64,000 nucleotides of DNA from Burkholderia plantarii (GTDB lineage Bacteria; Pseudomonadota; Gammaproteobacteria; Burkholderiales; Burkholderiaceae): positions 1,054,001-1,118,000 of the forward strand of contig NZ_CP007212.1 in NCBI RefSeq assembly GCF_001411805.1, written 5' to 3'. Both the position numbers and the translations under genes were made by a program. The first letter of the stretch is position 1. Every line of letters starts with the position of its first letter. The notes beneath the pieces are model-generated. The model saw only the letters and a list, made by a program, of their open reading frames with translations. It made no database searches and was not told the origin of the DNA. Positions 10,156 to 19,240 of the stretch are shown in pieces.

Positions 10156-10198
10156 GCCGGGGCCGGCGGGCGCGATGACGCGCGACGCCGGCCCCGGC
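10156..10198. terminator. long GC hairpin between convergent genes
   Basis: A 13-bp perfect outer stem (GCCGGGGCCGGCG / CGCCGGCCCCGGC) encloses a second small stem GCGCG/CGCGC. There is no T tract. It starts 5 bases after the thioesterase stop and lies before the fumC stop, so it probably limits read-through from either side. Confidence 0.55.
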
Positions 10199-10253
10199 AA
10201 TCTCGCCGCGCCGCCCGGCATTACCGGGCAGCGGCGGCATCGGGCGTGCCCGC

Positions 10254-11648
10254 TCAGGGCTTGCCGATCATCTCGGCCGGCTTCACCCACTCGTCGAACT
10301 GCGCGTCGGTCACGTGGCCGAGCGCGAGCGCGGCGGCCTTCAGCGTGGTGCCGTCCTTGTGCGCCTTCTTCGCGATCTGCGCGGCCTTGTCGTAGCCGAT
10401 GTGCGGATTGAGCGCCGTCACCAGCATCAGCGATTCGTTGAGCAGCGTGTCGATGCGCGAATGGTTCGGCTCGATGCCGACCGCGCAGTGGTCGTTGAAG
10501 CTGAGCGCGCCGTCGGCCAGGAGCCGCACCGACTGCAGCACGTTGTGCGCGATCATCGGCCGGAACACGTTCAGCTCGAAGTTGCCGCTCGCGCCGCCGA
10601 AGTTCACGGCCACGTCGTTGCCGAACACCTGGCAGCACAGCATCGTCACCGCTTCCGACTGGGTCGGATTCACCTTGCCCGGCATGATCGAGCTGCCCGG
10701 CTCGTTTTCCGGGATCGACAGCTCGCCGAGGCCGCAGCGCGGGCCGCTGGCGAGCCAGCGTACGTCGTTGGCGATCTTCATCAGGCTCGCGGCGACCGTC
10801 TTCAGCGCGCCGTGCGCGAACACCAGCGCGTCGGCCGCGGCCATCACCTCGAACTTGTTCGGCGCCGTGACGAACGGCAGCTGGGTGAGCCGGCCGATCT
10901 CGTCGGCCACCGCCACCGCGAACTTCGGATGCGCGTTGAGGCCGGTGCCGACCGCGGTGCCGCCCTGCGCGAGTTCGTACAGGTGCGGCAGCGTCGATTC
11001 GACGTGGCGGATGCCCTGATCGAGCTGCGCGACGTAGCCCGAGAACTCCTGGCCGAGCGTGAGCGGCGTGGCGTCCTGCAGGTGCGTGCGGCCGATCTTG
11101 ACGATCGCGGCGAACGCCTTCGACTTCTCGTCGAGCGTCGCGCGCAGGCGCTTCAACGCCGGCAGCAGCCGGGTGTGGATCGCGAACGCGGCGGCGATGT
11201 GCATCGCCGTCGGGAACACGTCGTTCGACGACTGGCCGCGGTTCACGTCGTCGTTCGGGTGGACCTTGCGCGACTCGCCGCGCACGCCGCCGAGCAGCTC
11301 GCTCGCGCGGTTCGCGATCACCTCGTTGAGGTTCATGTTGGTCTGCGTGCCCGAGCCGGTCTGCCAGACCGCGAGCGGGAACTCGTCCGGGTGCCGGCCG
11401 GCGATGATCTCGTCGGCGGCCGCCACGATCGCGTTCGCCTTGTCGTCGGGCAGCACGCCGAGCTCGCGGTTGACGCTGGCCGCCGCGCGCTTGATCAGCG
11501 CGAGCGCATGGATCAGCTCGGGCGACTGCTTTTCGGTCGAGATCTTGAAGTTCTGCAGCGAACGCTGCGTCTGCGCGCCCCACAGGCGGGCGTCCGGCAC
11601 CGCGATCTCACCGAACGTGTCGCGTTCCATCCGTACTGCTTCGCTCAT
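10254..11648 (-). CDS. fumC: class II fumarate hydratase
   Basis: 464-aa FumC, the iron-independent fumarase that interconverts fumarate and malate in the TCA cycle. Conserved blocks: [60 protein letters not shown], and the signature [16 protein letters not shown]. Length matches the family. ATG 11648 has GGAG upstream; in-frame codons back to 11756 are not family sequence. Single-gene unit. Confidence 0.97.
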   Translation of the reverse strand: MSEAVRMERDTFGEIAVPDARLWGAQTQRSLQNFKISTEKQSPELIHALALIKRAAASVNRELGVLPDDKANAIVAAADEIIAGRHPDEFPLAVWQTGSGTQTNMNLNEVIANRASELLGGVRGESRKVHPNDDVNRGQSSNDVFPTAMHIAAAFAIHTRLLPALKRLRATLDEKSKAFAAIVKIGRTHLQDATPLTLGQEFSGYVAQLDQGIRHVESTLPHLYELAQGGTAVGTGLNAHPKFAVAVADEIGRLTQLPFVTAPNKFEVMAAADALVFAHGALKTVAASLMKIANDVRWLASGPRCGLGELSIPENEPGSSIMPGKVNPTQSEAVTMLCCQVFGNDVAVNFGGASGNFELNVFRPMIAHNVLQSVRLLADGALSFNDHCAVGIEPNHSRIDTLLNESLMLVTALNPHIGYDKAAQIAKKAHKDGTTLKAAALALGHVTDAQFDEWVKPAEMIGKP

Positions 11649-11819
11649 CTTGATGACTCCGTCACTGAAAAAATAGCCATGCCGCGCGGGCGCGGCACGC
11701 AAGCGTAGGTAGGGACGGGCGCCGTTCTGACGACGGCGTCCAGAGGCGACAAGCATAGCGCCGCGGGCGATTTTACGTCGGCTCGCGGCACACGGGGGAT
11801 CGGCGCGGCGCGTGCGCCG

Positions 11820-13205
11820 TTAGCGGCCGGCGGCCAGCATCGCGGTCTTGCGGTGGAAGCGCCACGTCATCAGCACCGCGACGCTCGCGAGGCCGGCCGC
11901 GAGCCCCCACCAGAGCCCGCGCGCGCCAAGCCCGACATGGAACGCGAACCAGTAGCCGACCGGAAAGCCGATGCCCCAGTAGCCGACCGTGGCGGCCAGC
12001 ATCGGCACGCGCGTGTCCTTGAGGCCGCGCAGGCAGCCCGAGCCGACCGTCTGCACGCCGTCGACGATCTGGAACAGCGCGGCGATGCCGAGCAGCGAGG
12101 TGGCCAGCGCGATGGTGCGCGCGTTGGCCGGATCGTCGAGGCGCAGGTAGAGCCCGACGATCGCATGCGGCGCGACGATCATCACGAGCCCTGACAGCGA
12201 CATGAACGCGACGCCGAGCCCGATCGCGACGAAGCCCGCGTGGCGCGCGGCGAGCGGCGCGCCGGCGCCGGTCCAGTAGCTCACGCGCACGTTGGCGGCC
12301 TGGCCGATCGCGAGCGGCACCATGAAGGTGACCGAGGCGATGTTCAGCGCGATCTGGTGCGCGGCGAGCGACGATTCGCCGAGCACGCCGATCGTGAGGC
12401 CGGTGGCGAGGAACAGCGTCGATTCGACCCCGTAGGTGATCGCCACCGGCCAGCCGATCCCGACCAGCTCGCCCATCATCGGCAGCTTCGGACGCGAGGC
12501 GGCGACGAACCGGCGATAGGTGGGGCGGCCGTGCAGCAGCAGCACGAGCGAGATCGCGGTGAGCCAGATGGTGATGGTGGTGGCCGCCGCCGAGCCGAGG
12601 AAGCCGAGCCGGGGCAGCCCGAACGCCCCGTGGATCAGCCCGTAGTTCAGCACCGCGTTGACGCCGACGCTCGCGATCGACACCCACAGCAGGCGTCGCG
12701 CCGCGCCGATCGCCGGCAGGAACGAGCGCATCAGGCCGACGCCGATCAGGCTGCCGGGCGCGGCCAGGCTCAGCACGCGCGTGTATTCGCCGATGTGGTG
12801 GGCCAGCATCGGCGGCTCGTGGAACATCAGCAGCAGCGGCTCGGCGCACAGCAGCACCACGATCGCCGGCACCGACAGCAGCAGCGCGAGCGCCACGCCG
12901 GTCCAGTAGATGTGCGGAATCCGGCTGTCGTCGCGCGCGCCGCGCGCATGCGCGACGCTGACGCTGACCGAGGTCAGCACGCCCTGCAGCACCGTGACGG
13001 CGACGAAGAACAGCGTGGCGCCGAGCCCGCCGGCGGCGAGCGAGTCGGGACCGAGCGAGCCGAGCAGCACCGTGTCGGTGACGCTCATCGCCATCTGCGA
13101 AAGCTGTGCGATCGCAAGCGGCGCGGCAAGACGGGCGGTGTCGGCGGCGTGGCGGGAAAAGGAGGGCGGCGCGAGGGCGGCGCGAGAGAAGTCGTGGCGC
13201 GACAT
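11820..13205 (-). CDS. MATE-family multidrug/cation antiporter
   Basis: 461-aa inner-membrane protein with about twelve hydrophobic segments in two similar halves, the MATE architecture. N-terminal APLAIAQLSQMAMSVTDTVLLGSLGPDSLAAGGLG and the mid-protein repeat WPVAITYGVESTLFLATGLTIGVLGESSLAAHQIALN are the paired family signatures. MATE proteins export drugs or toxic cations in exchange for Na+ or H+; ions and substrates cannot be told here. The NorM/DinF branch is most similar in feel. Start at ATG 13205. Confidence 0.9.
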   Translation of the reverse strand: MSRHDFSRAALAPPSFSRHAADTARLAAPLAIAQLSQMAMSVTDTVLLGSLGPDSLAAGGLGATLFFVAVTVLQGVLTSVSVSVAHARGARDDSRIPHIYWTGVALALLLSVPAIVVLLCAEPLLLMFHEPPMLAHHIGEYTRVLSLAAPGSLIGVGLMRSFLPAIGAARRLLWVSIASVGVNAVLNYGLIHGAFGLPRLGFLGSAAATTITIWLTAISLVLLLHGRPTYRRFVAASRPKLPMMGELVGIGWPVAITYGVESTLFLATGLTIGVLGESSLAAHQIALNIASVTFMVPLAIGQAANVRVSYWTGAGAPLAARHAGFVAIGLGVAFMSLSGLVMIVAPHAIVGLYLRLDDPANARTIALATSLLGIAALFQIVDGVQTVGSGCLRGLKDTRVPMLAATVGYWGIGFPVGYWFAFHVGLGARGLWWGLAAGLASVAVLMTWRFHRKTAMLAAGR

Positions 13206-13394
13206 GAGCAGTGCGCGCGAATGCGGGCCCGCGCGGCATTGTTGTACTGAGACGGCAAGCTTACGGGTTTCACCCCCCGCTGTCGAATCGACCGGCGGGG
13301 GAGCTTGATGTGCCGTCGTTTGAAGCCGTCGCGCCGGCGCCGGACGCGCATCGGCGACCCACACCGGCGCCCGCGGCGGGGAAAGGAACCGACC

Positions 13395-13613
13395 CTAAGC
13401 GCCGTGGACGGCGATCCGCGTGTCCTCGAACAGCACGACCTGACCCGCGCGGATCTTGCAGGTCTTGCGCAGCTCGACGGCGCCGTCGACGCGCACCGCG
13501 CCCGAGGCGACCAGCATCTTGGCGGAGCCGCCGCTGTCGGCCACCCCGGTGATCTTGAGCAGGTTGTGCAGTTCGACGAATTCGCCGGTCAGCGTGAAAT
13601 CCAGATTGGGCAT
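13395..13613 (-). CDS. S4-domain RNA-binding protein (YbcJ-like)
   Basis: 72-aa protein consisting of a single S4 RNA-binding domain: FVELHNLLKITGVADSGGSAKMLVASGAVRVDGAVELRKTCKIRAGQVV. YbcJ-like proteins are ribosome-associated RNA binders of uncertain role. The ATG at 13613 starts the domain directly; the 14 codons before it in frame are not conserved-looking. Upstream on the minus strand there is AT-rich promoter-like DNA (13635-13675). Confidence 0.85.
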   Translation of the reverse strand: MPNLDFTLTGEFVELHNLLKITGVADSGGSAKMLVASGAVRVDGAVELRKTCKIRAGQVVLFEDTRIAVHGA

Positions 13614-14064
13614 CGAATGACATGCGCGAAGGGCGCGCATGAGTAAAAAAGACAAGGCTTCGCATCATAAGCCAGCGCGATCGCGGCGGCGAGCGCCGCG
13701 TGAGGGCGGCGCCGGCGGCTCCGGTCGATACCGCGCGAAGCCCGGCGGGGCGGGCGCGGCGGCGTATCGGGGCGGCTCGCGCCGCGGTCGCGGCATGCCG
13801 GTGCAGGATCGGGAACGAACGCTGCGTGGCATGGAGAGCCGGAATCGACGAGGCGAGCCCGATCGCGTGGGCGGCGACAGGCGCGGATGCGCCGGCCGTG
13901 AGCCCGCCCGATAGCGGGGGCGCGTCGGGCAAGTCCCGACGATGACGGCAACGACGGCGCGCCGGCACGGCCGGCCGCCGGCATTCCATGAACCTGCCGC
14001 CCGTTGCGGCGGCGTGGCGCGACTCGCCGCAGAGCCGTGTCCCATTCAACCGAGGAGAAATGTC
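13614..14064. other. intergenic region without a clear gene
   Basis: 450 bases between the divergent S4-domain gene and the Gly-rich exported protein. The first 60 bases are AT-rich (likely promoter of the S4 gene); the rest is GC-rich with several overlapping Arg-rich open frames that have no domain or Shine-Dalgarno support. GAGGAGA at 14053-14059 is the ribosome-binding site of the next gene. Confidence 0.5.
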
Positions 14065-14463
14065 ATGTCCGGAATTCGTATGAAGCTGATGAGCGCGCTT
14101 GTCGTGACGACCATGGCGTTCGGCGCGACCGCCGCAATGGCCCAGGCGGGCGGCGGAGCGGGCGGTGGTGCCGGGGCGGGTGGTGCCGGCGGCGGTGGCG
14201 GCGGCCCGGCCGGCAGCGGCCCGTCGGGCGGCGCCGGCATGAACGCGGGCGGCGGTACCGATGCGGCACCGACCGCGCCGGGCACCGGCCCCGGCGCCGG
14301 CGGCACGGGCGCCAAGCATTCGATGAAGTCGCATGCGAAGACGCGGGCGAACAGCTCGATGCATGGCGCGAAGTCGAAGGCGGGCGATGCCGTGAACGGC
14401 AACACCAACGGTACGTCGCCGATGGCGGCGCCGGACGGCGGCAACGGCTCGCAGTCGCAATAA
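14065..14463 (+). CDS. Gly-rich exported protein
   Basis: 132-aa predicted exported protein. A clear signal peptide (MKLMSALVVTTMAFGATAAMAQ, cut after AMA) precedes a Gly/Ala-rich low-complexity stretch (about 28-75). The tail is Lys/Ser/Asn-rich (KHSMKSHAKTRANSSMHGAKSKAG). There is no recognisable fold; it is likely disordered and envelope- or surface-associated. A strong GAGGAGA site 6 bases before the ATG supports expression. Similar short Gly/Ala/Ser-rich exported proteins are common in Burkholderia; function unknown. Confidence 0.75.
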   Translation: MSGIRMKLMSALVVTTMAFGATAAMAQAGGGAGGGAGAGGAGGGGGGPAGSGPSGGAGMNAGGGTDAAPTAPGTGPGAGGTGAKHSMKSHAKTRANSSMHGAKSKAGDAVNGNTNGTSPMAAPDGGNGSQSQ

Positions 14464-14682
14464 GCGCCGCAGGCGTCGACTGCCGTCGCCCAATCACGGT
14501 GCGTGCTTGCGCGTAAGCCGTCGTGATTGCCCACGGAGGAGCGGGCCGGATTCCGCGTCGAGCGGTCCGGTCCGTTTCCGTTTATTGAATGCCGCGTGCG
14601 GAAAGGACAGGTGCGTGGCCGGGTGGACGCATCCGGACCCGACTGCGCCGGGCGGGCGGGCGAGCGCGCCCGACCGGCGCGA

Positions 14683-15465
14683 TTACGGCCGGCGCTGCTG
14701 GCTCTGCTGGGCCGGCGCCTTGGCCTGCATCGGCGTGGCCACCATGAAGATGCCGCGCAGCCAGCCGGCGAGCCGCGAGAAGATGTCGTAGGGTTCCTCG
14801 ACGAAGATCTCCGGCTTCAGCAGGCGCAGGTATTCCATGATCTGCTGGGCTTCCTGCTTCTGGAACGAGCCGTGCGAGATGCCGAGCCGCAGCAGCCCGC
14901 GCAACTCGCCGAGCTTCTCGCGCGCGAGGCTGCCCACGCTCATTTCGCAAGCGAGCTTCGCCTCGTAGACGCGCTGGCGCAGCGACTCGGCAAGCCGCCA
15001 TGCGGGCGTCTGCATCCGTTCCTCGAGCGTCTGGATGTCGTGGACCGCCGATTTGATCTGCGCGGCGAGCGGCTCGATCTGGGCCGGATCGCCCTGCGCT
15101 TCCGTGACGAGCGCGGTGGCCCAGTCCTGGCAGGCTTTCACGAGCTCGTCCGGGGTCCATTCGCTGCGCGACGCGAAGCCGAAGCCGAAGGTTTCCGCCT
15201 GCCGCATCATGATCGCGAGCACGTCGGGGAATTCCTTGTCGAGCGTGCGTTTCGCCCACGCGTACTGGCCGCCCTGCAGCATGCGCTGCACGGCGTTTTC
15301 GGTCAGCGGCACCATGTTGTCGAGCAGCTTGGCGCGCAGGAAGTCTTCGAACGACGGGGTCGCGAACTGCGGATCGAGCTTCTGCGACACGCGCACGAAG
15401 GCCTCGAAGTCCTTGCGCAGCGACGTGATGGTGTCGTCCTTGATCGACAGGGTGATCTGTCCCAT
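14683..15465 (-). CDS. 260-aa hypothetical protein
   Basis: I do not recognise this family. The protein starts MGQITLSIKDDTITSLRKDF and is mostly predicted helical and soluble, with no signal peptide; a short hydrophobic patch (FSRLAGWLRGIFMVATPM) near the end could be amphipathic. Notable segments are FEDFLRAKLLDNMVPLTENAVQRML, WTPDELVKACQDWATALVTEAQ and a Gln-rich C-terminus. Codon use is typical of the chromosome, so it looks like a native gene. ATG 15465 begins the compositionally normal sequence; upstream in-frame codons are Arg/Pro-rich noise. It is not obviously in an operon. Confidence 0.75.
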   Translation of the reverse strand: MGQITLSIKDDTITSLRKDFEAFVRVSQKLDPQFATPSFEDFLRAKLLDNMVPLTENAVQRMLQGGQYAWAKRTLDKEFPDVLAIMMRQAETFGFGFASRSEWTPDELVKACQDWATALVTEAQGDPAQIEPLAAQIKSAVHDIQTLEERMQTPAWRLAESLRQRVYEAKLACEMSVGSLAREKLGELRGLLRLGISHGSFQKQEAQQIMEYLRLLKPEIFVEEPYDIFSRLAGWLRGIFMVATPMQAKAPAQQSQQRRP

Positions 15466-15721
15466 GAATCTCTCGAAGCGCGTGGGCGGCCGACGCCCGC
15501 GACGCGCCGGTCCGTGCCGCCCGCGTGGGGCGGTGCGTTCGCGCGCGGGATGCCGCGCGCCGGCCGGCCCGGTCGCGATCGGCGCCAGGGTGGTTTTCCT
15601 CCTATATCGGCGGCCGACGAAGAAACTTGAGGGTGGCGATTCAGAATTCGTGAGGAAGCCGCGGGCATGCCGCATCCGGCGGCCCGCGCGGCGCCTCAGG
15701 TTGGCGACATCAGATCGAACA

Positions 15722-16060
15722 TCAGGCCGGCAGCCAGCGCGGCATCACGATGCCTTGCCAGACGAAGAACACCGCCAGCCCGACCGCGATCGTCAGCAGC
15801 GGGCGGCGCGTGGTGGCCGACACCAGCACGGCGGCGAGCGCGCCGATCAGCTGCGGGTTGCGCCAGCCCAGTTCGAGGCCGCCGCCGTGCGGCGCGACGG
15901 CCATCGGCACGGTGATGGCGGTCAGCACGGTCACGGGCACGAAGCCGAGCGCGGTGCGCACGAGCGGCGGGAACACCAGCCGCTCGCCGAACAGGAACAG
16001 CGTGGTGCGAATCGCGTAGGTGACGGCGGCCATGCCGAGGATCAGCAATACGTAGCGCAT
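15722..16060 (-). CDS. azlD: AzlD-family branched-chain amino acid exporter small subunit
   Basis: 112-aa inner-membrane protein with four hydrophobic segments (MRYVLLILGMAAVTYAIRTTLFL..., LGFVPVTVLTAITVPMAV, LIGALAAVLVSATT, LLTIAVGLAVFFVWQ). It is the small subunit that works with AzlC-type proteins to export branched-chain and related amino acids. Its ATG shares one base with the TGA of the preceding azlC (TGATG), so the pair is translationally coupled. Substrate is inferred from family only. Confidence 0.9.
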   Translation of the reverse strand: MRYVLLILGMAAVTYAIRTTLFLFGERLVFPPLVRTALGFVPVTVLTAITVPMAVAPHGGGLELGWRNPQLIGALAAVLVSATTRRPLLTIAVGLAVFFVWQGIVMPRWLPA

Positions 16061-16821
16061 CACGAGGTGGCCTCCTCGCAAGCGCGGCTGCGCGCGCGGG
16101 CGACGTCGCGCAGCGACAGCGCGACGCCGACGGCGACGCCCGCGATCACGGCCGCGAGCAGGCCGAGCTTGTACGGCAACGCGTGGCAGAGCTGCGCGAT
16201 CACGCCGGCGGTGGCCGCCGCCGCCAGATAGCGCAGCGCGACGAGCTGCGGCACCACGATCGCGATGAAGGTGGCCGCCATCGCGAAATCGAGGCCGAGC
16301 GACTGCAGGCCCGGGAACGCGGCGCCGAACAGCAGCCCGATGAGGGTCCAGAGCTGCCAGTTCAGGTACATCGCGACGCCGGAGCCGAGGAAGTAGTGCG
16401 GGCCGACCTCGCCGGGCTGGTGGTGGCGATAGCGCGCGTAGACCACCGCGAACACCTCGTCGGTCATCACGGCGCCGAGCGTCGCGCGCCAGCGCAGCGG
16501 CAGGTGGGCCACGTAGGGCGCGAGCGTGGCCGAATAGAGCAGGTGGCGCAGGTTCACCACGAAGGTGGTGGCGACCACCACCAGCGCGCTGGCGCCGCCG
16601 GCGATCAGGCCGATCGCGATGAATTGCGCCGAGCCCGCGAACACGGCGAGCGACATCAGTTCGCCATGCCACCACGCGAGCGGGCCGGCGGTGACGAGCG
16701 TGCCGAAGATCACGCCGAACGGCGCCGCGCCGACCATCATCGGAAACGTGTCGCGCGCGCCGTCGGCGAATTCGCGCAGCGGCGGCCGCGCGGCGGGAGA
16801 GCTGGAATGAGACGGGTTCAA
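16060..16821 (-). CDS. azlC: AzlC-family amino acid exporter large subunit
   Basis: 253-aa inner-membrane permease of the AzlC family (about seven hydrophobic segments). Family pattern: MMVGAAPFGVIFGTLV, LMSLAVFAGSAQFIAIGLI, VVNLRHLLYSATLAPYV, MTDEVFAVVYARY. No ATG lies ahead of the conserved region except the internal MM. A TTG at 16821 has a perfect AGGAGG eight bases upstream, giving LNPSHSSSPAARPPLREFADGARDTFP as N-terminus, so I take TTG as the start. It overlaps azlD by one base and lies downstream of an AraC-type gene on the same strand, the usual regulator-exporter arrangement. Confidence 0.92.
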   Translation of the reverse strand: MNPSHSSSPAARPPLREFADGARDTFPMMVGAAPFGVIFGTLVTAGPLAWWHGELMSLAVFAGSAQFIAIGLIAGGASALVVVATTFVVNLRHLLYSATLAPYVAHLPLRWRATLGAVMTDEVFAVVYARYRHHQPGEVGPHYFLGSGVAMYLNWQLWTLIGLLFGAAFPGLQSLGLDFAMAATFIAIVVPQLVALRYLAAAATAGVIAQLCHALPYKLGLLAAVIAGVAVGVALSLRDVARARSRACEEATS

Positions 16822-16940
16822 CGGTGATTCCTCCTGGACCGCGGAGGATAAGGGAGTGCGGCGCGGTGGTCTTGTACGTTCTTGCGCGACGTCACGGCAG
16901 CGCATCGGCGTGGGCGCGCGCGGTGGTCCGCCGGCGTGGC

Positions 16941-17849
16941 CTATTTCCGGATGCCCTGCCAGCGGCCCGGCGATACCCCGAACATGCGCTTGAAGTGCCG
17001 CGTGAAGTGGCTCTGGTCGACGAAGCCGCTGGCCGCGGCGACCTGCGCAACCGGCGCGCCCGCGCGCAGCGGCGCCAGCGCGCGCTGGATGCGCAACTGG
17101 TTGCGCCACGCGTGCGGTGCCATGCCGGTCGCGCGCGTGAAGAGCCGCGCCGCGTGGAACGGCGACAAGCCCACCGCCTGCGCGAGTTCGGCCAGCGTGA
17201 CGGGCGCCGTCAGGTCGGCCGCGAGCCGTTCGCGCATGCGCGCGATGCGCGGCTCGTCGGCGACCGGCACCGCGGCGCGCGGCCGTTCGATCGCGTGGCG
17301 GACCAGCAGCGTGGACAGCGCATCGAGCATCGCCATCTCGGCCTCAAGCGGGGCGGCACCCACGGCGGGGGTGGCCAGCTCGACGCTGACCTCCGGCGGC
17401 GCCTCGGCGCCGGGGTGGGCGATATCGATGCCGCTCGCCTCGAGCAGGCGATACGCGAGCAGCAGCCGATGGGCGAAGTCGGCGTCGTCGATCGCGTCGT
17501 CGGGGAACCAGGGCACCGGCTGCGGCTTGCCGGCGATCTCGTCGGCGAGGGCGCGCAGGAACTCGATCGGCACGTAGGACACGCGATAGCGCCAGCCGTC
17601 CTCGGTGGCGCGCGAACCGGTGTGGATCTCGCCGGGATTGATCACCGGCACGCTGCCGGTGTCGGCCAGGCGCTGGCCGCCGCGATAGGTGTAGCGCTCG
17701 GCGCCGGTCTCGATCACGGGCAGCGTGTACGCGTCGTGCCAGTGCGGCGGGAACGAGTGGTCGCGGTAGGTGGCGGTCACGAGGTCCGCGCCCGGCAGCA
17801 GCGGCGTGCGCCAGTAGCGGGCGGCGTCGGGGAGGCGGACGGAGCGCAT
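16941..17849 (-). CDS. AraC-family transcriptional regulator
   Basis: 302-aa regulator. N-terminal cupin-like ligand-binding half: HSFPPHWHDAYTLPVIETGAERYTYRGG...VINPGEIHTG. C-terminal AraC DNA-binding domain with two helix-turn-helix units: LAELAQAVGLSPFHAARLFTRATGMAPHAW and VAQVAAASGFVDQSHFTRHFKRMFGVSPGRW. It lies 119 bases upstream of azlC on the same strand and probably controls that exporter in response to an amino acid; the ligand is not known. Confidence 0.9.
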   Translation of the reverse strand: MRSVRLPDAARYWRTPLLPGADLVTATYRDHSFPPHWHDAYTLPVIETGAERYTYRGGQRLADTGSVPVINPGEIHTGSRATEDGWRYRVSYVPIEFLRALADEIAGKPQPVPWFPDDAIDDADFAHRLLLAYRLLEASGIDIAHPGAEAPPEVSVELATPAVGAAPLEAEMAMLDALSTLLVRHAIERPRAAVPVADEPRIARMRERLAADLTAPVTLAELAQAVGLSPFHAARLFTRATGMAPHAWRNQLRIQRALAPLRAGAPVAQVAAASGFVDQSHFTRHFKRMFGVSPGRWQGIRK

Positions 17850-17888
17850 GGCCGGGGCCGGGGCGAGGTCGGTGGCGGCGGTCGCGGC

Positions 17889-18368
17889 TTACTTGAGCGG
17901 AATCGGCGTGCCGTCCGGCACGGGCACCGCCGTCACGCTGTTCTTCGCGCTGCCGCTCACGATCCGGTCGCTGTAGGTCAGATAGACGAGCGTATTGCGC
18001 TTGCGGTCGACCACGCGCACCACGTGCAGCGTCTTGAACACGAACGACAGCCGTTCGTTGAACACGTCGGTCTGCTGCTTGAGCGGCTGCGTGAAATGGA
18101 TCGGTCCGACCTGGCGGCACGCGATCGACGCCTCGGTCGGATCCTCGGCAATGCCGAGGCTGCCCTTGATGCCGCCCGTACGCGCGCGCGACACGTAGCA
18201 GGTCACGCCCTGCACGAGCGGATCGTCATAGGCTTCGACGACGACGCGGTCCGAACCGGTCAGGCGGAAGTTCGTGTTGACGCTGGCGACTTCCTCGGCA
18301 TGGGCGGCGAAGGGAATCAGCGAGACGATGGCGCAGGACGCGAGGGCGGCGGCAAGATGACGGTTCAT
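17889..18368 (-). CDS. CreA-family exported protein
   Basis: 159-aa protein with a signal peptide (MNRHLAAALASCAIVSLIPFAAHA-EE). The mature part matches the CreA family: DRVVVEAYDDPLVQGVTCYVSRARTGGIKGSLGIAEDPTEASIACRQVGPI, two conserved cysteines and a closing VYLTYSDRIVSGSAKNSVTAVPV. CreA in E. coli is a periplasmic protein of unknown function. No creBCD genes are nearby, so the name reflects family only. ATG 18368 begins the signal peptide. Confidence 0.9.
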   Translation of the reverse strand: MNRHLAAALASCAIVSLIPFAAHAEEVASVNTNFRLTGSDRVVVEAYDDPLVQGVTCYVSRARTGGIKGSLGIAEDPTEASIACRQVGPIHFTQPLKQQTDVFNERLSFVFKTLHVVRVVDRKRNTLVYLTYSDRIVSGSAKNSVTAVPVPDGTPIPLK

Positions 18369-18540
18369 GGGCGGCGGGCGCGAGATGCGGGCGGAGAGCG
18401 ACAGGGAGTTCGACTCTAGCACGGCCGGTGAGGGCGGACGGCATCGCCATGGAAGCATGGAATCGGGCGACATCCTCCCGTTTCCAGCGCCGCCCGATTC
18501 GATGCATCGTCATCGACATATCGATATCGAAATGCCAAAG

Positions 18541-18569
18541 CAAAAAGGCCCGTCGAATGACGGGCCTTT
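18541..18569 (-). terminator. intrinsic terminator of the tRNA-Asn pair
   Basis: On the minus strand GGCCCGTC-ATTC-GACGGGCC is followed by TTTTTG, 8 bp below the CCA end of the downstream tRNA gene. It points to one transcript carrying both tRNA-Asn copies. Confidence 0.88.
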
Positions 18570-18576
18570 CGCTGTC

Positions 18577-18652
18577 TGGCTCCCCGACCTGGGCTCGAAC
18601 CAGGGACCTACGGATTAACAGTCCGGCGCTCTACCGACTGAGCTATCGGGGA
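18577..18652 (-). tRNA. tRNA-Asn (GTT)
   Basis: 76-base cloverleaf read on the minus strand. The acceptor stem TCCCCGA/TCGGGGA is followed by G-CCA encoded in the genome. D-arm TAGCTCAGTCGGTAGAGC, anticodon loop CTGTTAA (anticodon GTT) and T-arm GGTTCGAGCC are all regular. It is identical to the copy 71 bases upstream. Confidence 0.97.
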
Positions 18653-18723
18653 ATAAATCGGTACTGTGTTTGTTCTTGATGCAGAAACCGGCTGGCTACG
18701 CCACGCTGGCCTCTGCATTTTTT

Positions 18724-18799
18724 TGGCTCCCCGACCTGGGCTCGAACCAGGGACCTACGGATTAACAGTCCGGCGCTCTACCGACTGAGCTATCGGGGA
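18724..18799 (-). tRNA. tRNA-Asn (GTT), second copy
   Basis: 76 bases, sequence identical to the neighbouring tRNA-Asn, including the encoded CCA. On the minus strand it is the promoter-proximal copy. The 71-base spacer does not resemble another tRNA. Confidence 0.97.
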
Positions 18800-18916
18800 A
18801 CAAACAGCAGAGAAACGAGATTTTATGAGGCGGTGCCGGGGGTGTCAAGCCCTCGCGCTAAATTTCTGCGAGGGGCTAGCCGGACGTTGGCCGGCCGCGA
18901 CACGCTCCGGGGGAGA

Positions 18917-19240
18917 TCAGCGTTCGAGCAGATGCAGCTTGTCCTGCACGTCCTTCCACTCGTCGGCGTCGCCGGGCGCGGGCTTGGTCTTCGTGATCGA
19001 CGGCCATGCCTTGGCCAGCTCCGCGTTCAGCGGCGTGAACTGCTGCTGATCGCCAGGAACGTCTTCCTCGGCATAGATCGCATTGGTCGGGCACTCGGCC
19101 ACGCACACGGCGCAGTCGATGCATTCGTCCGGGTCGATCGCGAGGAAATTGGGACCTTCACGGAAGCAATCCACCGGGCATACATCGACGCAATCGGTGT
19201 ATTTGCACTTGATGCAGCCTTCGGTCACAACGTGAGTCAT
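18917..19240 (-). CDS. fdxA: 7Fe ferredoxin FdxA
   Basis: 107-aa electron carrier with one [3Fe-4S] and one [4Fe-4S] cluster. The cysteines line up with Azotobacter ferredoxin I shifted by one: Cys9, Cys17 and Cys50 for the 3Fe cluster, and Cys21, Cys40, Cys43 and Cys46 for the 4Fe cluster, with extra Cys12 and Cys25. The Cys-rich part is residues 9-51; the C-terminal half ([23 protein letters not shown]) is the usual extension of this type. Divergent from pncB with 289 bases between. Confidence 0.95.
   Translation of the reverse strand: MTHVVTEGCIKCKYTDCVDVCPVDCFREGPNFLAIDPDECIDCAVCVAECPTNAIYAEEDVPGDQQQFTPLNAELAKAWPSITKTKPAPGDADEWKDVQDKLHLLER

Noticed and set aside
13639..13914. A short + strand frame beginning MSKKDKASHHKP
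   Set aside because: The Lys-rich start is the AT-rich promoter of the divergent S4 gene read as codons; the remainder is Arg/Gly noise without a Shine-Dalgarno site.
18540..18800. Prophage or island attachment site at the tRNA-Asn pair
   Set aside because: The direct repeat is just the two complete tRNA genes; no integrase, partial tRNA copy or foreign DNA adjoins it.
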